From Bacteroides sp. UBA1773 (lineage in GTDB: Bacteria > Bacteroidota > Bacteroidia > Bacteroidales > Bacteroidaceae): a DNA stretch of 23,755 bases. The stretch lies in the NCBI GenBank assembly GCA_002315285.1, contig DCGR01000085.1, positions 1 to 23,755 on the forward strand, given 5' to 3'. The notes under the pieces are model-generated. The model did not search any database. It was not told the origin of the DNA and saw only the letters and a list, made by a program, of their open reading frames with translations. Positions 6,801 through 14,097 of this stretch are shown here, one piece after another (within the stretch, counting starts at the first letter, position 1; each line of letters starts with the position of its first letter). The position numbers and the translations under genes were made by a program.

Positions 6801-7088
6801 ATGTATCAGATTTTTGAACAAATTTTGGAGCTACTTGCTTCTGGCAAGGAATATTTCGACCTTATTTTATTTGCTTTGGGATTTTGCACAGGATTCGGAG
6901 TCAGGAACTTCTTTAAGATGACCGTTTGTTTGAGTATTGGTCAGTTCCGGATACAACGAAAATACTTCGATGTGCAAAACGTCACCAATATTGTCAGTGC
7001 CAACTTTTACAATGGGGGACAGATACCAGACAGCGTTCGTAAGGAAATCATAATGTTGACAAGTCCGAAGGTGACAAAGCTCAAATAA
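6801..7088 (+). CDS. small single-TM protein of the CRISPR operon
   Basis: A 95-residue protein starting at ATG 6801 (MYQIFEQILELLASGKEYFD), 19 bases after the second CARF nuclease and followed by the island's hairpin, so it is very likely in the same operon. One hydrophobic segment (about 20-37, LILFALGFCTGFGV) is followed by basic and polar residues and a soluble tail ending in KVTKLK. The frame continues upstream to 6729 but would then overlap the preceding gene. I do not recognise the family. Small membrane proteins accompany several defence systems as effectors or anchors, so a membrane-linked role next to the nuclease is possible; that is inference only. Confidence 0.65.
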   Translation: MYQIFEQILELLASGKEYFDLILFALGFCTGFGVRNFFKMTVCLSIGQFRIQRKYFDVQNVTNIVSANFYNGGQIPDSVRKEIIMLTSPKVTKLK

Positions 7089-7116
7089 AGATTTTTAAAA
7101 AGAATCTGACCAATCC

Positions 7117-7150
7117 TCGGACTCTTTTGAGAGTCTCCGATGATTTTTCA
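7117..7150 (+). terminator. hairpin ending the CRISPR-linked operon
   Basis: TCGGACTC (7117-7124) pairs with GAGTC and CCGA (7131-7135, 7137-7140, with a small bulge), and ATTTTT follows a few bases later. It lies 28 bases after the small TM gene. The region after it to about 7200 has A-rich direct repeats of TCTCAAAG without clear meaning. Confidence 0.5.
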
Positions 7151-7263
7151 GAATTCTCAAAGAAACTCCAACTTTTTCAAAGAATCTCAAAGTAAGAGAA
7201 TCAGTCAACCTCACAAGACGGGATTGGCCGATGGCTTACTTTCGTTCGTTGTGCATAGAAAAT

Positions 7264-7302
7264 TCCCTTATATGCCAAATCGTTGGAATGGCATATAAGG
7301 GA
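7264..7302 (-). terminator. strong hairpin, terminator of the minus-strand operon
   Basis: TCCCTTATATGCC (7264-7276) and GGCATATAAGGGA (7290-7302) are perfect 13-bp inverted repeats around a 13-nt loop. Read on the minus strand the stem is followed by AATTTTC, a short U tract, and it lies 42 bases past the DUF5606 stop. It may also stop read-through from the CRISPR island. Confidence 0.75.
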
Positions 7303-7344
7303 TTATTGATGGGGTGGGATGCTATTGATAGGAGGGGGATGGCC

Positions 7345-7761
7345 TTATTGTGCTTCCGATGGTTGTGGATCGACAAACTCGGTCTCTCCGTTGGTGATGA
7401 GGATGTTGTACCAGAATATAAGTTTGCGGATATCGCTGAAATGTACGCGGTCGCGATCGTAGTTGGGCAATACGGCAGCCATGAATTCGGCGAGCTCTTC
7501 GTTGTTGGCTGTCTTCGGGTTGATGGTGGTGGCATTGCCATTTTCCTTTTGCTTGATGTTTTCCAAAACTTCGGCCAGGGGTTTTTCCTCGTCATCGGTG
7601 TACATGGCAATATCGCCTAATGAGATGAGTTTCTCACGATTATGTACTGGCAGACGTTTGCGGGTGCTATCGATGGTCTCAAGGATGAGCATGTTTTTGC
7701 CTTGCGACACTAATTTGTATAAGCCTGGACGACCTGATATGGAAATAATTTTCTTAATCAT
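7345..7761 (-). CDS. DUF5606 domain protein
   Basis: A 138-residue protein with the conserved Bacteroidetes N-terminus MIKKIISISGRPGLYKLVSQ, followed by NMLILETIDSTRKRLPVHNREKLISLGDIAMYT split into strands, and a helical C-terminal half (ELAEFMAAVLPNYDRDRVHFSDIRKLIFWYN). No catalytic motif is visible and the biochemical role is unknown. It is the last gene of the nusB-yajC-ybbR-coaE operon, 30 bases after coaE, with a terminator hairpin downstream. The family is characteristic of Bacteroidetes and supports the taxonomic call. Confidence 0.85.
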   Translation of the reverse strand: MIKKIISISGRPGLYKLVSQGKNMLILETIDSTRKRLPVHNREKLISLGDIAMYTDDEEKPLAEVLENIKQKENGNATTINPKTANNEELAEFMAAVLPNYDRDRVHFSDIRKLIFWYNILITNGETEFVDPQPSEAQ

Positions 7762-7791
7762 GATTGTTTTGTTTTTGTTAATGTAAAATTG

Positions 7792-8382
7792 TTAGTTCGA
7801 ATGTTTTTGTTTGATAAGGTGAATGATTTGTTGTAGTGGCACGGTGATGTCTCGCCCGTCGTTGTTGATGACAAAGTCGGCCAGAAGAAGTTTGGCGTTG
7901 TCGCTCATTTGTGCATGGATACGTGCCTGGATGGCTTCACGTGAGGCGTTGTCGCGCTTCATTGCCCGTTCGATACGTAGTGTTTCGGGTGCGTTGACCA
8001 TTAGTGCATAATCCACTTCATTGCGGAAACCGGCTTCGAACAGGATGGCGCTTTCAATGGCTACGATGGGGCAGTGGTGCTGTGTGGCCCACGAACGAAA
8101 ATCGGTGCGGACAACAGGGTGGATGATGTCGTTGACCTGTCGCATGACTTCGGGTGAACCGAACACGTGGCTTGCAAGTAATTCCCGGCAAACGTTGCCA
8201 TCGTTCGTGTAAATCTGGCAGCCAAAGAGTTGGATAAGCTGCTGCCGGATGATGGATGACGTGTTGGTGAGCCGTTTGGCTTGGCTATCAGCATCGTAAA
8301 CGGGAATGCCATCACGTCGCAACATCTGCGCCACATAGCTTTTTCCGCTTCCTATGCCTCCGGTAATGCCTAATCGTGTCAT
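7792..8382 (-). CDS. coaE: Dephospho-CoA kinase
   Basis: Catalyses the last step of coenzyme A synthesis, ATP-dependent 3'-phosphorylation of dephospho-CoA, in the cytoplasm. The 196-residue length is normal. The P-loop GGIGSGKS is at residues 8-15, followed by DGIPVYDADSQAKRL (CoaE acceptor-site Asp) and a central IESAILFEAGF segment and MVNAPETLRIERAMKRD (lid and base-binding region). The start overlaps the end of the upstream ybbR-like gene by 4 bases, indicating translational coupling. Confidence 0.97.
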   Translation of the reverse strand: MTRLGITGGIGSGKSYVAQMLRRDGIPVYDADSQAKRLTNTSSIIRQQLIQLFGCQIYTNDGNVCRELLASHVFGSPEVMRQVNDIIHPVVRTDFRSWATQHHCPIVAIESAILFEAGFRNEVDYALMVNAPETLRIERAMKRDNASREAIQARIHAQMSDNAKLLLADFVINNDGRDITVPLQQIIHLIKQKHSN

Positions 8383-8822
8383 CGTTTTTCGATAAGAAAC
8401 TCTACAGATGTGGGCATGAGTTCGACATGCCGTACGATGGAGGGCGATTTACCGAGGCGAAGCTCAGCCTGCGTGGCATCGTTGGGAAGCGTGGAGTAAT
8501 CGACGACTACATCGAAATCGGTGACTTTCACGTCGTGGATTTTTTTCAAATCGACGAGAAACGATACTCTTGTTTTTGATGGAAACGTTTTCAGTTGTGT
8601 CTTGGCTGGCATGTTGATGCCGTGGATAGGCACATCGAGTGACATGTCGCTCATTACCACATCCTCTTCGTTGACTATGGACTTTTGCTCGGCTGCATTG
8701 TCATCCTTGTCGGATACTTTCTGCATATACCAAAAGCCAAAGGCTACAATCACAAAGAAAAGGAATATGGAGAGTTCTTTGAAATCCTTGTTGGTGACAA
8801 TGTTTCGATAAAAACGTTTCAA
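8379..8822 (-). CDS. YbbR-like membrane-anchored protein, short form
   Basis: A 147-residue protein with a short cytoplasmic start (MKRFYRNIVTNKDFKEL), one TM helix (about 18-34, SIFLFFVIVAFGFWYM) and a beta-rich extracytoplasmic region containing DVPIHGINMPAKTQLKTFPS and LVDLKKIHDVKVTDFDVVVD, similar to a single YbbR repeat. The position between yajC and coaE is the usual one for the Bacteroidales YbbR protein, which is commonly over 300 residues, so this copy appears short. The frame is intact and starts 9 bases after yajC. The function in Bacteroidetes is unclear; YbbR (CdaR) regulates a diadenylate cyclase in Firmicutes. Confidence 0.7.
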   Translation of the reverse strand: MKRFYRNIVTNKDFKELSIFLFFVIVAFGFWYMQKVSDKDDNAAEQKSIVNEEDVVMSDMSLDVPIHGINMPAKTQLKTFPSKTRVSFLVDLKKIHDVKVTDFDVVVDYSTLPNDATQAELRLGKSPSIVRHVELMPTSVEFLIEKR

Positions 8823-8831
8823 GGCGCTTTG

Positions 8832-9149
8832 TTACTTGGCTTGTTGTGAAGAGGCTGGGTCCTGGAAGATGGAGTTGCGGTCGATGCGGATGTTTACATT
8901 GGGCGCAATCTCGATGGTGATGATGTTGTTGTCTATTTTCTTGATTTTTCCGTAGATACCGCCGGCGGAAACCACTTCTTGTCCGACTTCAAGGTTTTTG
9001 CGGAAATTGTTGATTTGTTTTTGCTTTTTGTTTTGTGGGCGAATCATGAAAAACCACATGATGGCAAAAATCGCCACCATCATAATCAGAAATGACATGC
9101 CACCACCTTGTGGTTGCGCTTGTAAGAAAAACATAGAGTTCATATTCAT
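8832..9149 (-). CDS. yajC: Preprotein translocase subunit YajC
   Basis: Accessory inner-membrane subunit of the SecDF-YajC complex. The 105 residues hold one TM helix (about 19-36, FLIMMVAIFAIMWFFMI) followed directly by the family signature RPQNKKQKQINNFRKNLEVGQEVVSAGGIYGKI (positions 37-69) and a small beta domain. Length is typical. It lies 20 bases after nusB and 9 bases before the ybbR-like gene, within one operon. Confidence 0.95.
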   Translation of the reverse strand: MNMNSMFFLQAQPQGGGMSFLIMMVAIFAIMWFFMIRPQNKKQKQINNFRKNLEVGQEVVSAGGIYGKIKKIDNNIITIEIAPNVNIRIDRNSIFQDPASSQQAK

Positions 9150-9169
9150 AATTTATTTAGGTTATTGGC

Positions 9170-10102
9170 TTATTGATTTTTCAGAAGCTGGTTTTCGGCT
9201 TTCAGATACTTTACGGCAGCATCGAGAGTGCCATTGATGAAACTTGAGCTTTTGGGAGTGCTATAGAATTTTGCGATTTCGAGATACTCATTGAGTGACA
9301 CGCTGATGGGGATGGAGGGGAAAGTGAGTATTTCGGCCAGGGCCATTTGCATGATGAGTGTGTCCATCAATGCGATGCGGCTGGGATCCCAGTTGCGTGT
9401 GTGGGTGGCTATGATTGTTCGATATTGGTCGGAATTGGTGATTGTCTGCCTCAGGAGCTCTCGTGCGAATTCCGGGTCCTCATCGTCCTTGAAGTCGGGT
9501 AGGAGTGGCTGGTCGATTCCTGCCTCTGCTTTGAACCGTTTGATGGTTTTAAGGACAAAGGTGTCAACAATTACTTTGTCGTCGTTCCAATATAGGCTGG
9601 TTTCTTCCAGAATGTCGTTGAGGTTGTCGTTGTTCTCGATGAAGTTCTTATAGATTTTGCGCCACACTTCACGGTCGGCTTCGTAGTCGGGGTCCGGTTC
9701 AGCTTGCATGTATGCGGTATAGATGTCGCTTCGTAGGATTTGTCCGGTAAGTGTTTTGACAAATTCTTCATGGTTGGCCCATGACTTTTTTTTCGATTCG
9801 AGATAAGAGTTCAACTGTAAGTTGCGTTCGAGCTGATTGACGAACTTGTTTTCGACAAAGCGGAGGTTAGGATGCAGGTCTTCATAGGAAGGAAGGATTT
9901 TGCTTTTCGCGTTATGTAGTTTTTGCTCGGCGCACCGTTTGATTTCCACCATCAACTGTAATAACAAATTGTAAAGTTCGTAGGATTTTGCCAAACTGTA
10001 GAACAATTCTTTTTCGACAGCATCAAGTGTACTTCCACCTTTTTGATAATAAGCATACACTATCTGAAGGGTTTTGAAACGGATAAGATCTCTGTTTATC
10101 AT
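9170..10102 (-). CDS. nusB: Transcription antitermination factor NusB, long Bacteroidales form
   Basis: NusB binds boxA RNA with S10 (NusE) and supports rRNA transcription. The 310 residues start MINRDLIRFKTLQIVYAYYQ, the typical Bacteroidales N-terminus, and end in the conserved NusB core (RIALMDTLIMQMALAEI, PISVSLNEYLEIAKFYSTPKS, FINGTLDAAVKYL). A ~100-residue helical insertion relative to the ~140-residue E. coli protein is normal in this phylum. The frame is open upstream to 10660, but that extension is low-quality sequence overlapping the divergent gene and promoter, so ATG at 10102 is chosen. First gene of the five-gene operon. Confidence 0.95.
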   Translation of the reverse strand: MINRDLIRFKTLQIVYAYYQKGGSTLDAVEKELFYSLAKSYELYNLLLQLMVEIKRCAEQKLHNAKSKILPSYEDLHPNLRFVENKFVNQLERNLQLNSYLESKKKSWANHEEFVKTLTGQILRSDIYTAYMQAEPDPDYEADREVWRKIYKNFIENNDNLNDILEETSLYWNDDKVIVDTFVLKTIKRFKAEAGIDQPLLPDFKDDEDPEFARELLRQTITNSDQYRTIIATHTRNWDPSRIALMDTLIMQMALAEILTFPSIPISVSLNEYLEIAKFYSTPKSSSFINGTLDAAVKYLKAENQLLKNQ

Positions 10103-10125
10103 TTTAACGTTATTGTTAGGATTTG

Positions 10126-10133
10126 CAAAGATA
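10126..10133 (-). promoter_or_regulatory. -7 promoter box of the nusB operon
   Basis: On the minus strand this reads TATCTTTG, a perfect TAnnTTTG match, 24 bases before the nusB start codon. The -33 region near 10153-10156 reads TTTT, a partial match at the right spacing of about 19 bases. Confidence 0.65.
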
Positions 10134-10233
10134 AGCGTTTTCGTGTGATTGGAAAACTTAAAATCGATTTTTCTTTGATTATTGAAAAAAAATGCTGAAT
10201 TTTGGGGCGGTTTTACAAAACATTCAAAAAAAA

Positions 10234-10593
10234 ATGGAAGACAACAAGAAGAAATGTGCTGCTGATGGCGACAAAGACATTGTTTTTTCACGTGCAGTGA
10301 AGGCGGGAAAACGTATCTATTATCTTGATGTGAAAAAGAACAGGAAAGGTGAACTTTACCTTTCGGTGACGGAAAGCAAGAAAATTGTGACGGGAGATGG
10401 CTTTGATGCGCAAGTGAATTATGAAAAACACAAGATTTTTTTGTATCGAGAGGATTTCGACAAATTTTTGGATGGCATAGAGCAAGCAATAGGTTACATT
10501 CGGGATAACAGTGAGCCGATGGATTATCCGAAGAAGGCGGATAATGAGCCTTCAGAGGGGGAAGAAAAGTTTTCACTGGACATAGATTTCTGA
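10234..10593 (+). CDS. DUF3276 / PUR-domain nucleic-acid-binding protein
   Basis: A 119-residue protein with one PUR-alpha-like repeat: IVFSRAVKAGKRIYYLDVKK, GELYLSVTESKKI and KIFLYREDFDKFLDGIEQAI. PUR repeats bind single-stranded DNA or RNA, and the Borrelia homologue BpuR is a known example. The C-terminus is acidic (EPSEGEEKFSLDIDF). The frame extends upstream to 10192, but ATG 10234 (MEDNKKK) is the usual family start and follows an A-rich stretch favoured by Bacteroidetes ribosomes. It diverges from the nusB operon and is followed by the rplY promoter. Confidence 0.88.
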   Translation: MEDNKKKCAADGDKDIVFSRAVKAGKRIYYLDVKKNRKGELYLSVTESKKIVTGDGFDAQVNYEKHKIFLYREDFDKFLDGIEQAIGYIRDNSEPMDYPKKADNEPSEGEEKFSLDIDF

Positions 10594-10609
10594 TGTGGTG
10601 ACAAAAAAA

Positions 10610-10641
10610 TTTGTTTATAAGAAAGAAAAGCCGTAACTTTG
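10610..10641 (+). promoter_or_regulatory. promoter of rplY-pth
   Basis: -33 box TTTG at 10610-10613 and -7 box TAACTTTG at 10634-10641 are separated by 20 bases, a textbook Bacteroidetes promoter. The leader of about 80 nt starts with a small hairpin (CGCTT 10645-10649, AAGCG 10653-10657). Confidence 0.85.
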
Positions 10642-10728
10642 CGCCGCTTTTTAAGCGCATCCGTGTGATGGCGAATTAAGCAAGCGATAAATAACTTAAT
10701 TTAGAGTAACACAATTCAAAAAAAACAA

Positions 10729-11325
10729 ATGAAATCTTTTCAATTAGAAGGTGTCGTTCGTGAGGATTTTGGCAAGAAGGCCGCTCGCGAACTTCGTAAG
10801 GAAAACATGGTGCCTTGCAACTTGTATGGCGTGGCAAAAGATGCAGAAGGAAAACCTTTGGCTCAGGCTTTCTCCGTAAAGGTTGACGATTTGCGCAAGC
10901 TCATCTACACTCCTCACATTTATGTGGTTGATTTGAACATCGGTGGCAAAGTGGTCAATGCCATCTTGAAGGAAATCCAGTTCCATCCGGTAAAGGACAA
11001 TATCCTTCATATCGACTTCTTGCAGATTGAGGAAGAGAAGCCTATCGTTATGGATGTTCCTGTTCAGCTTCAGGGCTTGGCTGCCGGTGTGAAGGCCGGT
11101 GGTAAGTTGAGCCAGTTGGCCCGTAAGCTCAAAGTGAAAGCCCTTTACAATGTCATTCCAGAGAAGCTGATCGTGGACGTTACCGAACTTACGGCAGGTA
11201 AGTCGATTAAGGTGCGCGACTTGGACTTCGAAGGTCTGGAACTTGTCAGTCCGAAGGAAGCTTTGGTTTGTGCAGTGAAGATGACACGTGCTTCACGCTC
11301 GGCAGATGAAGAGGCTGGGAAATAA
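10729..11325 (+). CDS. rplY: 50S ribosomal protein L25/general stress protein Ctc
   Basis: Binds 5S rRNA in the large ribosomal subunit. The 198 residues match the two-domain TL5/CTC form: an N-terminal L25 domain (EGVVREDFGKKAARELRKEN, then LYGVAKDA and the VDDLRKLIYTPHIYVVDL segment) and a C-terminal beta domain (IVMDVPVQLQGLAAGVKAGG, DVTELTAGKSIKVRDL). The stop codon TAA shares one base with the ATG of pth, so the genes are coupled. Start follows an A-rich stretch. Confidence 0.96.
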   Translation: MKSFQLEGVVREDFGKKAARELRKENMVPCNLYGVAKDAEGKPLAQAFSVKVDDLRKLIYTPHIYVVDLNIGGKVVNAILKEIQFHPVKDNILHIDFLQIEEEKPIVMDVPVQLQGLAAGVKAGGKLSQLARKLKVKALYNVIPEKLIVDVTELTAGKSIKVRDLDFEGLELVSPKEALVCAVKMTRASRSADEEAGK

Positions 11326-11906
11326 TGAAATACCTCATAGTTGGGTTGGGTAACATTGGCGATGAATACGCCGGAACCCGTCACAATATCGGATTTACAG
11401 TGTTGGACGCCTTGGCCAAGGCGTCCAATGTTGTTTTTGATGTGAATCGACGTTATGGCGCTGTGGCAGAAATGTCGCTTCGCGGACATAAACTGGTGTT
11501 GCTGAAGCCAAGCACCTACATGAACCTCAGTGGCAACGCCGTGCGATATTGGATGCAGCAGGAAAAAATTCCCATTGAACAGGTGTTGATTGTAGTAGAT
11601 GACCTTAGTCTGCCGTTTGGGACTATCCGCATGAAACCTCAGGGTAGCGATGGGGGGCACAACGGTCTGAAACATATTGCTGCTTTGATAGGCACCCAAC
11701 AGTATGCCAGGTTGCGCTTTGGGATAGGTGCTGAGTTCGGACGAGGGCAACAGGTGGACTATGTGCTGGGAAGGATAGAAGGTGAGGAGTTGGAGCAGCT
11801 TCCTGAGTGTGTGGAGCTGGCTTGTGGCGCCATCAGGGCTTTTTGCCTGAGTGGTATTCAAGTGGCGATGAATCAGTTTAATACAAAAAAAACATCTGCC
11901 AAGTAG
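11325..11906 (+). CDS. pth: Peptidyl-tRNA hydrolase
   Basis: Releases peptides from prematurely dissociated peptidyl-tRNAs, recycling tRNA. The 193 residues carry all family signatures: LGNIGDEYAGTRHNIGF with catalytic His20, LKPSTYMNLSG with the conserved Asn, DDLSLPFGTIRMKPQG with the conserved Asp, and GGHNGLKHI. Length is normal. It is co-transcribed with rplY by a one-base overlap, the common arrangement in Bacteroidetes. Confidence 0.97.
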   Translation: MKYLIVGLGNIGDEYAGTRHNIGFTVLDALAKASNVVFDVNRRYGAVAEMSLRGHKLVLLKPSTYMNLSGNAVRYWMQQEKIPIEQVLIVVDDLSLPFGTIRMKPQGSDGGHNGLKHIAALIGTQQYARLRFGIGAEFGRGQQVDYVLGRIEGEELEQLPECVELACGAIRAFCLSGIQVAMNQFNTKKTSAK

Positions 11907-11947
11907 AGTTACTGCTTGAAGAGAAGTGTTATCTGGAATCTTTTTCA

Positions 11948-11955
11948 TATCTTTG
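11948..11955 (+). promoter_or_regulatory. -7 promoter box of the GNAT-glucosaminidase operon
   Basis: TATCTTTG at 11948-11955 fits the TAnnTTTG consensus, 19 bases before the ATG at 11975. The -33 region (about 11927-11930) is a weak match. Confidence 0.6.
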
Positions 11956-11974
11956 CGCAAACAAATTTTGAATT

Positions 11975-13114
11975 ATGTCGGAAATAGTCATTCAAAAAGT
12001 ACACAGTGCAGGCGATTTGAAGAAATTCGTGGAGTTCAACTACTCGCTCTATCGGAATTGTCCGAATGCCATACCTGATTTGTATTCGAGTGTGGTTGAT
12101 ACGTTTGACCCATCAAAGAATGCAGGCTATGAATTCAGCGAAGTGCAGCCATTCGTGGCTTTGCGCGGAGGAAAGGTGGTAGGGCGTATCGTAGCCATCA
12201 TCAACCGAAAGGCGAATGAAAAATGGAATTCACAAACGGTGCGATTCGGATGGCTTGACTTCATTGACGACGAAGAGGTGAGCAAGGCATTGCTTGAGGC
12301 TGTGGAACAATGGGGACGGGAACGTGGCATGAAAGATGTAAAAGGCCCATTGGGAATTACCGACCTTGACAAGGAGGGAATGCTTGTGGAGGGATTTGAC
12401 GAGATGGGCACCATGAACGGCATCTACAATTATGCCTACTATCCCCAGCATCTTGAGAGATTAGGATATGTGAAGGATGTGGATTGGCTTGAGATGCATG
12501 TGCGTGTCCCGAATCCGCCTTCGGAGCGCCATGCCCGACTGAGCAAAATGGTACAGGAACGCTATAATGTGAGTGTGCTGGAACTGAAAAGCGCAAAGGA
12601 ACTTGTGACGAAGGGCTATGGAAAGCAGATATTGGAATTGGTGAACAAGTCGTATAAGGACTTGTATGGATTCTCCGAGCTTACAAACCGACAAATCGAC
12701 GAGTACGTGAAGTCGTATATTTCCATGTTGGACCATCGCCTGGTTTGCCTGATAATTGATAACGAGACCAGGAAGCTGGTTGGGTCGGGGGTGAGCATGC
12801 CCTCGTTGGGACGTGCTCTGCAGAAGGCTCATGGACGGCTGTTCCCCTTCGGCTGGTTCCATTTGTTGAAGGCTTTGAGGTGGAAACACTCTGACACGGT
12901 AGAGCTCATGCTGATAGGGGTTGACCCCGAATATCAGAACAAGGGAATCAATGCCATCATATTCCAAACATTGATAGAACGCTACAATCAGTTGGGATTT
13001 GTGTGGGCGAATACCGACTATATGCTTGAGACCAACACGAAGGTGCTGGCTGAATGGAAGTCGATGGAACATAAATTATCCAAACGCAGACGATGCTACA
13101 CGAAGGCGCTATGA
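11975..13114 (+). CDS. GNAT-like acyltransferase family protein
   Basis: A 379-residue soluble protein that I recognise as a conserved Bacteroidetes family with an N-acetyltransferase fold. The C-terminal segment VELMLIGVDPEYQNKGINAIIFQTLIERYNQLGF has the GNAT acyl-CoA loop (YQNKGINA) and following helix. The N-terminal half (LYRNCPNAIPDLYSS, VGRIVAIINRKANEKW, KGPLGITDLDKEGML) suggests a second, degenerate GNAT-like lobe. The substrate is unknown. The TGA stop overlaps the ATG of the downstream peptidoglycan hydrolase in an ATGA arrangement, which hints at an envelope-related job but does not show it. Confidence 0.75.
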   Translation: MSEIVIQKVHSAGDLKKFVEFNYSLYRNCPNAIPDLYSSVVDTFDPSKNAGYEFSEVQPFVALRGGKVVGRIVAIINRKANEKWNSQTVRFGWLDFIDDEEVSKALLEAVEQWGRERGMKDVKGPLGITDLDKEGMLVEGFDEMGTMNGIYNYAYYPQHLERLGYVKDVDWLEMHVRVPNPPSERHARLSKMVQERYNVSVLELKSAKELVTKGYGKQILELVNKSYKDLYGFSELTNRQIDEYVKSYISMLDHRLVCLIIDNETRKLVGSGVSMPSLGRALQKAHGRLFPFGWFHLLKALRWKHSDTVELMLIGVDPEYQNKGINAIIFQTLIERYNQLGFVWANTDYMLETNTKVLAEWKSMEHKLSKRRRCYTKAL

Positions 13115-14013
13115 ACACGAGACGGATCGGCTGGTTGTTGCTGATGTTGTGGGTTCCCCTTGCGCTGATGGGTCAACGCAGGATAGAATATGAGGAATAC
13201 ATCAAGCGATACAGGAGTGTGGCTATTCGTGAGATGAAGAAATATGGCATCCCGGCAAGCATTACCTTGGCGCAGGGATTGCTGGAAAGTAATGCAGGGG
13301 AGAGTTCGTTGTCACGACGGTCGAACAATCATTTCGGAATCAAGTGTCATGGATGGAAAGGCCGTTCGGTCCGTTATACCGACGACGCTCCCAATGAATG
13401 TTTTCGTGCTTACGACAAACCCGAAGATTCGTATCGCGACCACTCCGTATTCCTTTCCACTCATGACAGGTATGCCTCGCTGTTCAAATTGCGAATGAAC
13501 GACTACAAAGGATGGGCATACGGACTGAAACGGGCAGGATATGCCACTTCGCCCACGTATGCACAGACGCTTATTTTCATCATTGAGCTTTATCGGCTTT
13601 ATGAATACGACAACAAGAAGTTGGATAGGGTGATAGATCGTCAGGAACACGTGCAGGAATCTTTTGCCATCACTCACGAACCCCATCTGATGAATGACTT
13701 GGTGTATGTGGTTGTGAATGCTGGTGACAGTTGGAAATCGTTGTCGGAAGAGTTTGGCATCAGTGTGAGGAAATTACAGAAATATAACGATCGCGATAAA
13801 AAGTCGTCGCTTTACGTGGGAGATATCATATACTTGCACAAGAAGCGTAGCAAGGCCCAGAAGGGAAATTATGTGCATGTGATGCGCGTAGGCCAGTCGT
13901 TGTACGACATAAGTCAGATGTATGGAATCAGACTGAAAAAACTGGTCAAAATGAATAAGAAACTGGTGGAGGATGATATGCTATCAGCTGGCACCATTCT
14001 CAGACTTCGGTAG
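13111..14013 (+). CDS. Secreted glucosaminidase with two LysM domains
   Basis: Peptidoglycan hydrolase of 300 residues. A signal peptide (MNTRRIGWLLLMLWVPLALM) ends near residue 21. The GH73/FlgJ-type glucosaminidase domain (about 33-170) includes YGIPASITLAQGLLESNAG with the likely catalytic Glu59, NNHFGIKCH, DSYRDHSVFL and YATSPTYAQTL. Two LysM repeats follow (VYVVVNAGDSWKSLSEEFGI and VHVMRVGQSLYDISQMYGI), which bind glycan chains. ATG 13111 is preferred over 13093 because it forms an ATGA overlap with the upstream gene and gives a cleaner signal peptide. It probably acts in the periplasm in wall remodelling. Confidence 0.92.
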   Translation: MNTRRIGWLLLMLWVPLALMGQRRIEYEEYIKRYRSVAIREMKKYGIPASITLAQGLLESNAGESSLSRRSNNHFGIKCHGWKGRSVRYTDDAPNECFRAYDKPEDSYRDHSVFLSTHDRYASLFKLRMNDYKGWAYGLKRAGYATSPTYAQTLIFIIELYRLYEYDNKKLDRVIDRQEHVQESFAITHEPHLMNDLVYVVVNAGDSWKSLSEEFGISVRKLQKYNDRDKKSSLYVGDIIYLHKKRSKAQKGNYVHVMRVGQSLYDISQMYGIRLKKLVKMNKKLVEDDMLSAGTILRLR

Positions 14014-14028
14014 AAAATTACCGCAAAA

Positions 14029-14060
14029 TTTGTTCCCTCCGCCAAAAATTGTTACTTTTG
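14029..14060 (+). promoter_or_regulatory. promoter of pfp
   Basis: -33 box TTTG at 14029-14032 and -7 box TACTTTTG at 14053-14060, 20 bases apart, 37 bases before the pfp start codon. Both match the Bacteroidetes consensus. Confidence 0.8.
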
Positions 14061-14097
14061 CAAAACGAATCAAACTAACACTTATCAAAATAAGATT

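Noticed and set aside
7231..7620. Plus-strand frame opposite DUF5606
   Set aside because: It crosses the terminator hairpin and is antisense to a conserved gene, with no recognisable domain.
10103..10660. Long upstream extension of the nusB frame
   Set aside because: It is Cys/His/Phe-rich sequence running antisense through the DUF3276 gene and the nusB promoter; family members start at MINRDLI.
11145..11960. 271-codon minus-strand frame over rplY and pth
   Set aside because: Antisense shadow of two well-recognised genes; composition is not protein-like for a real family.
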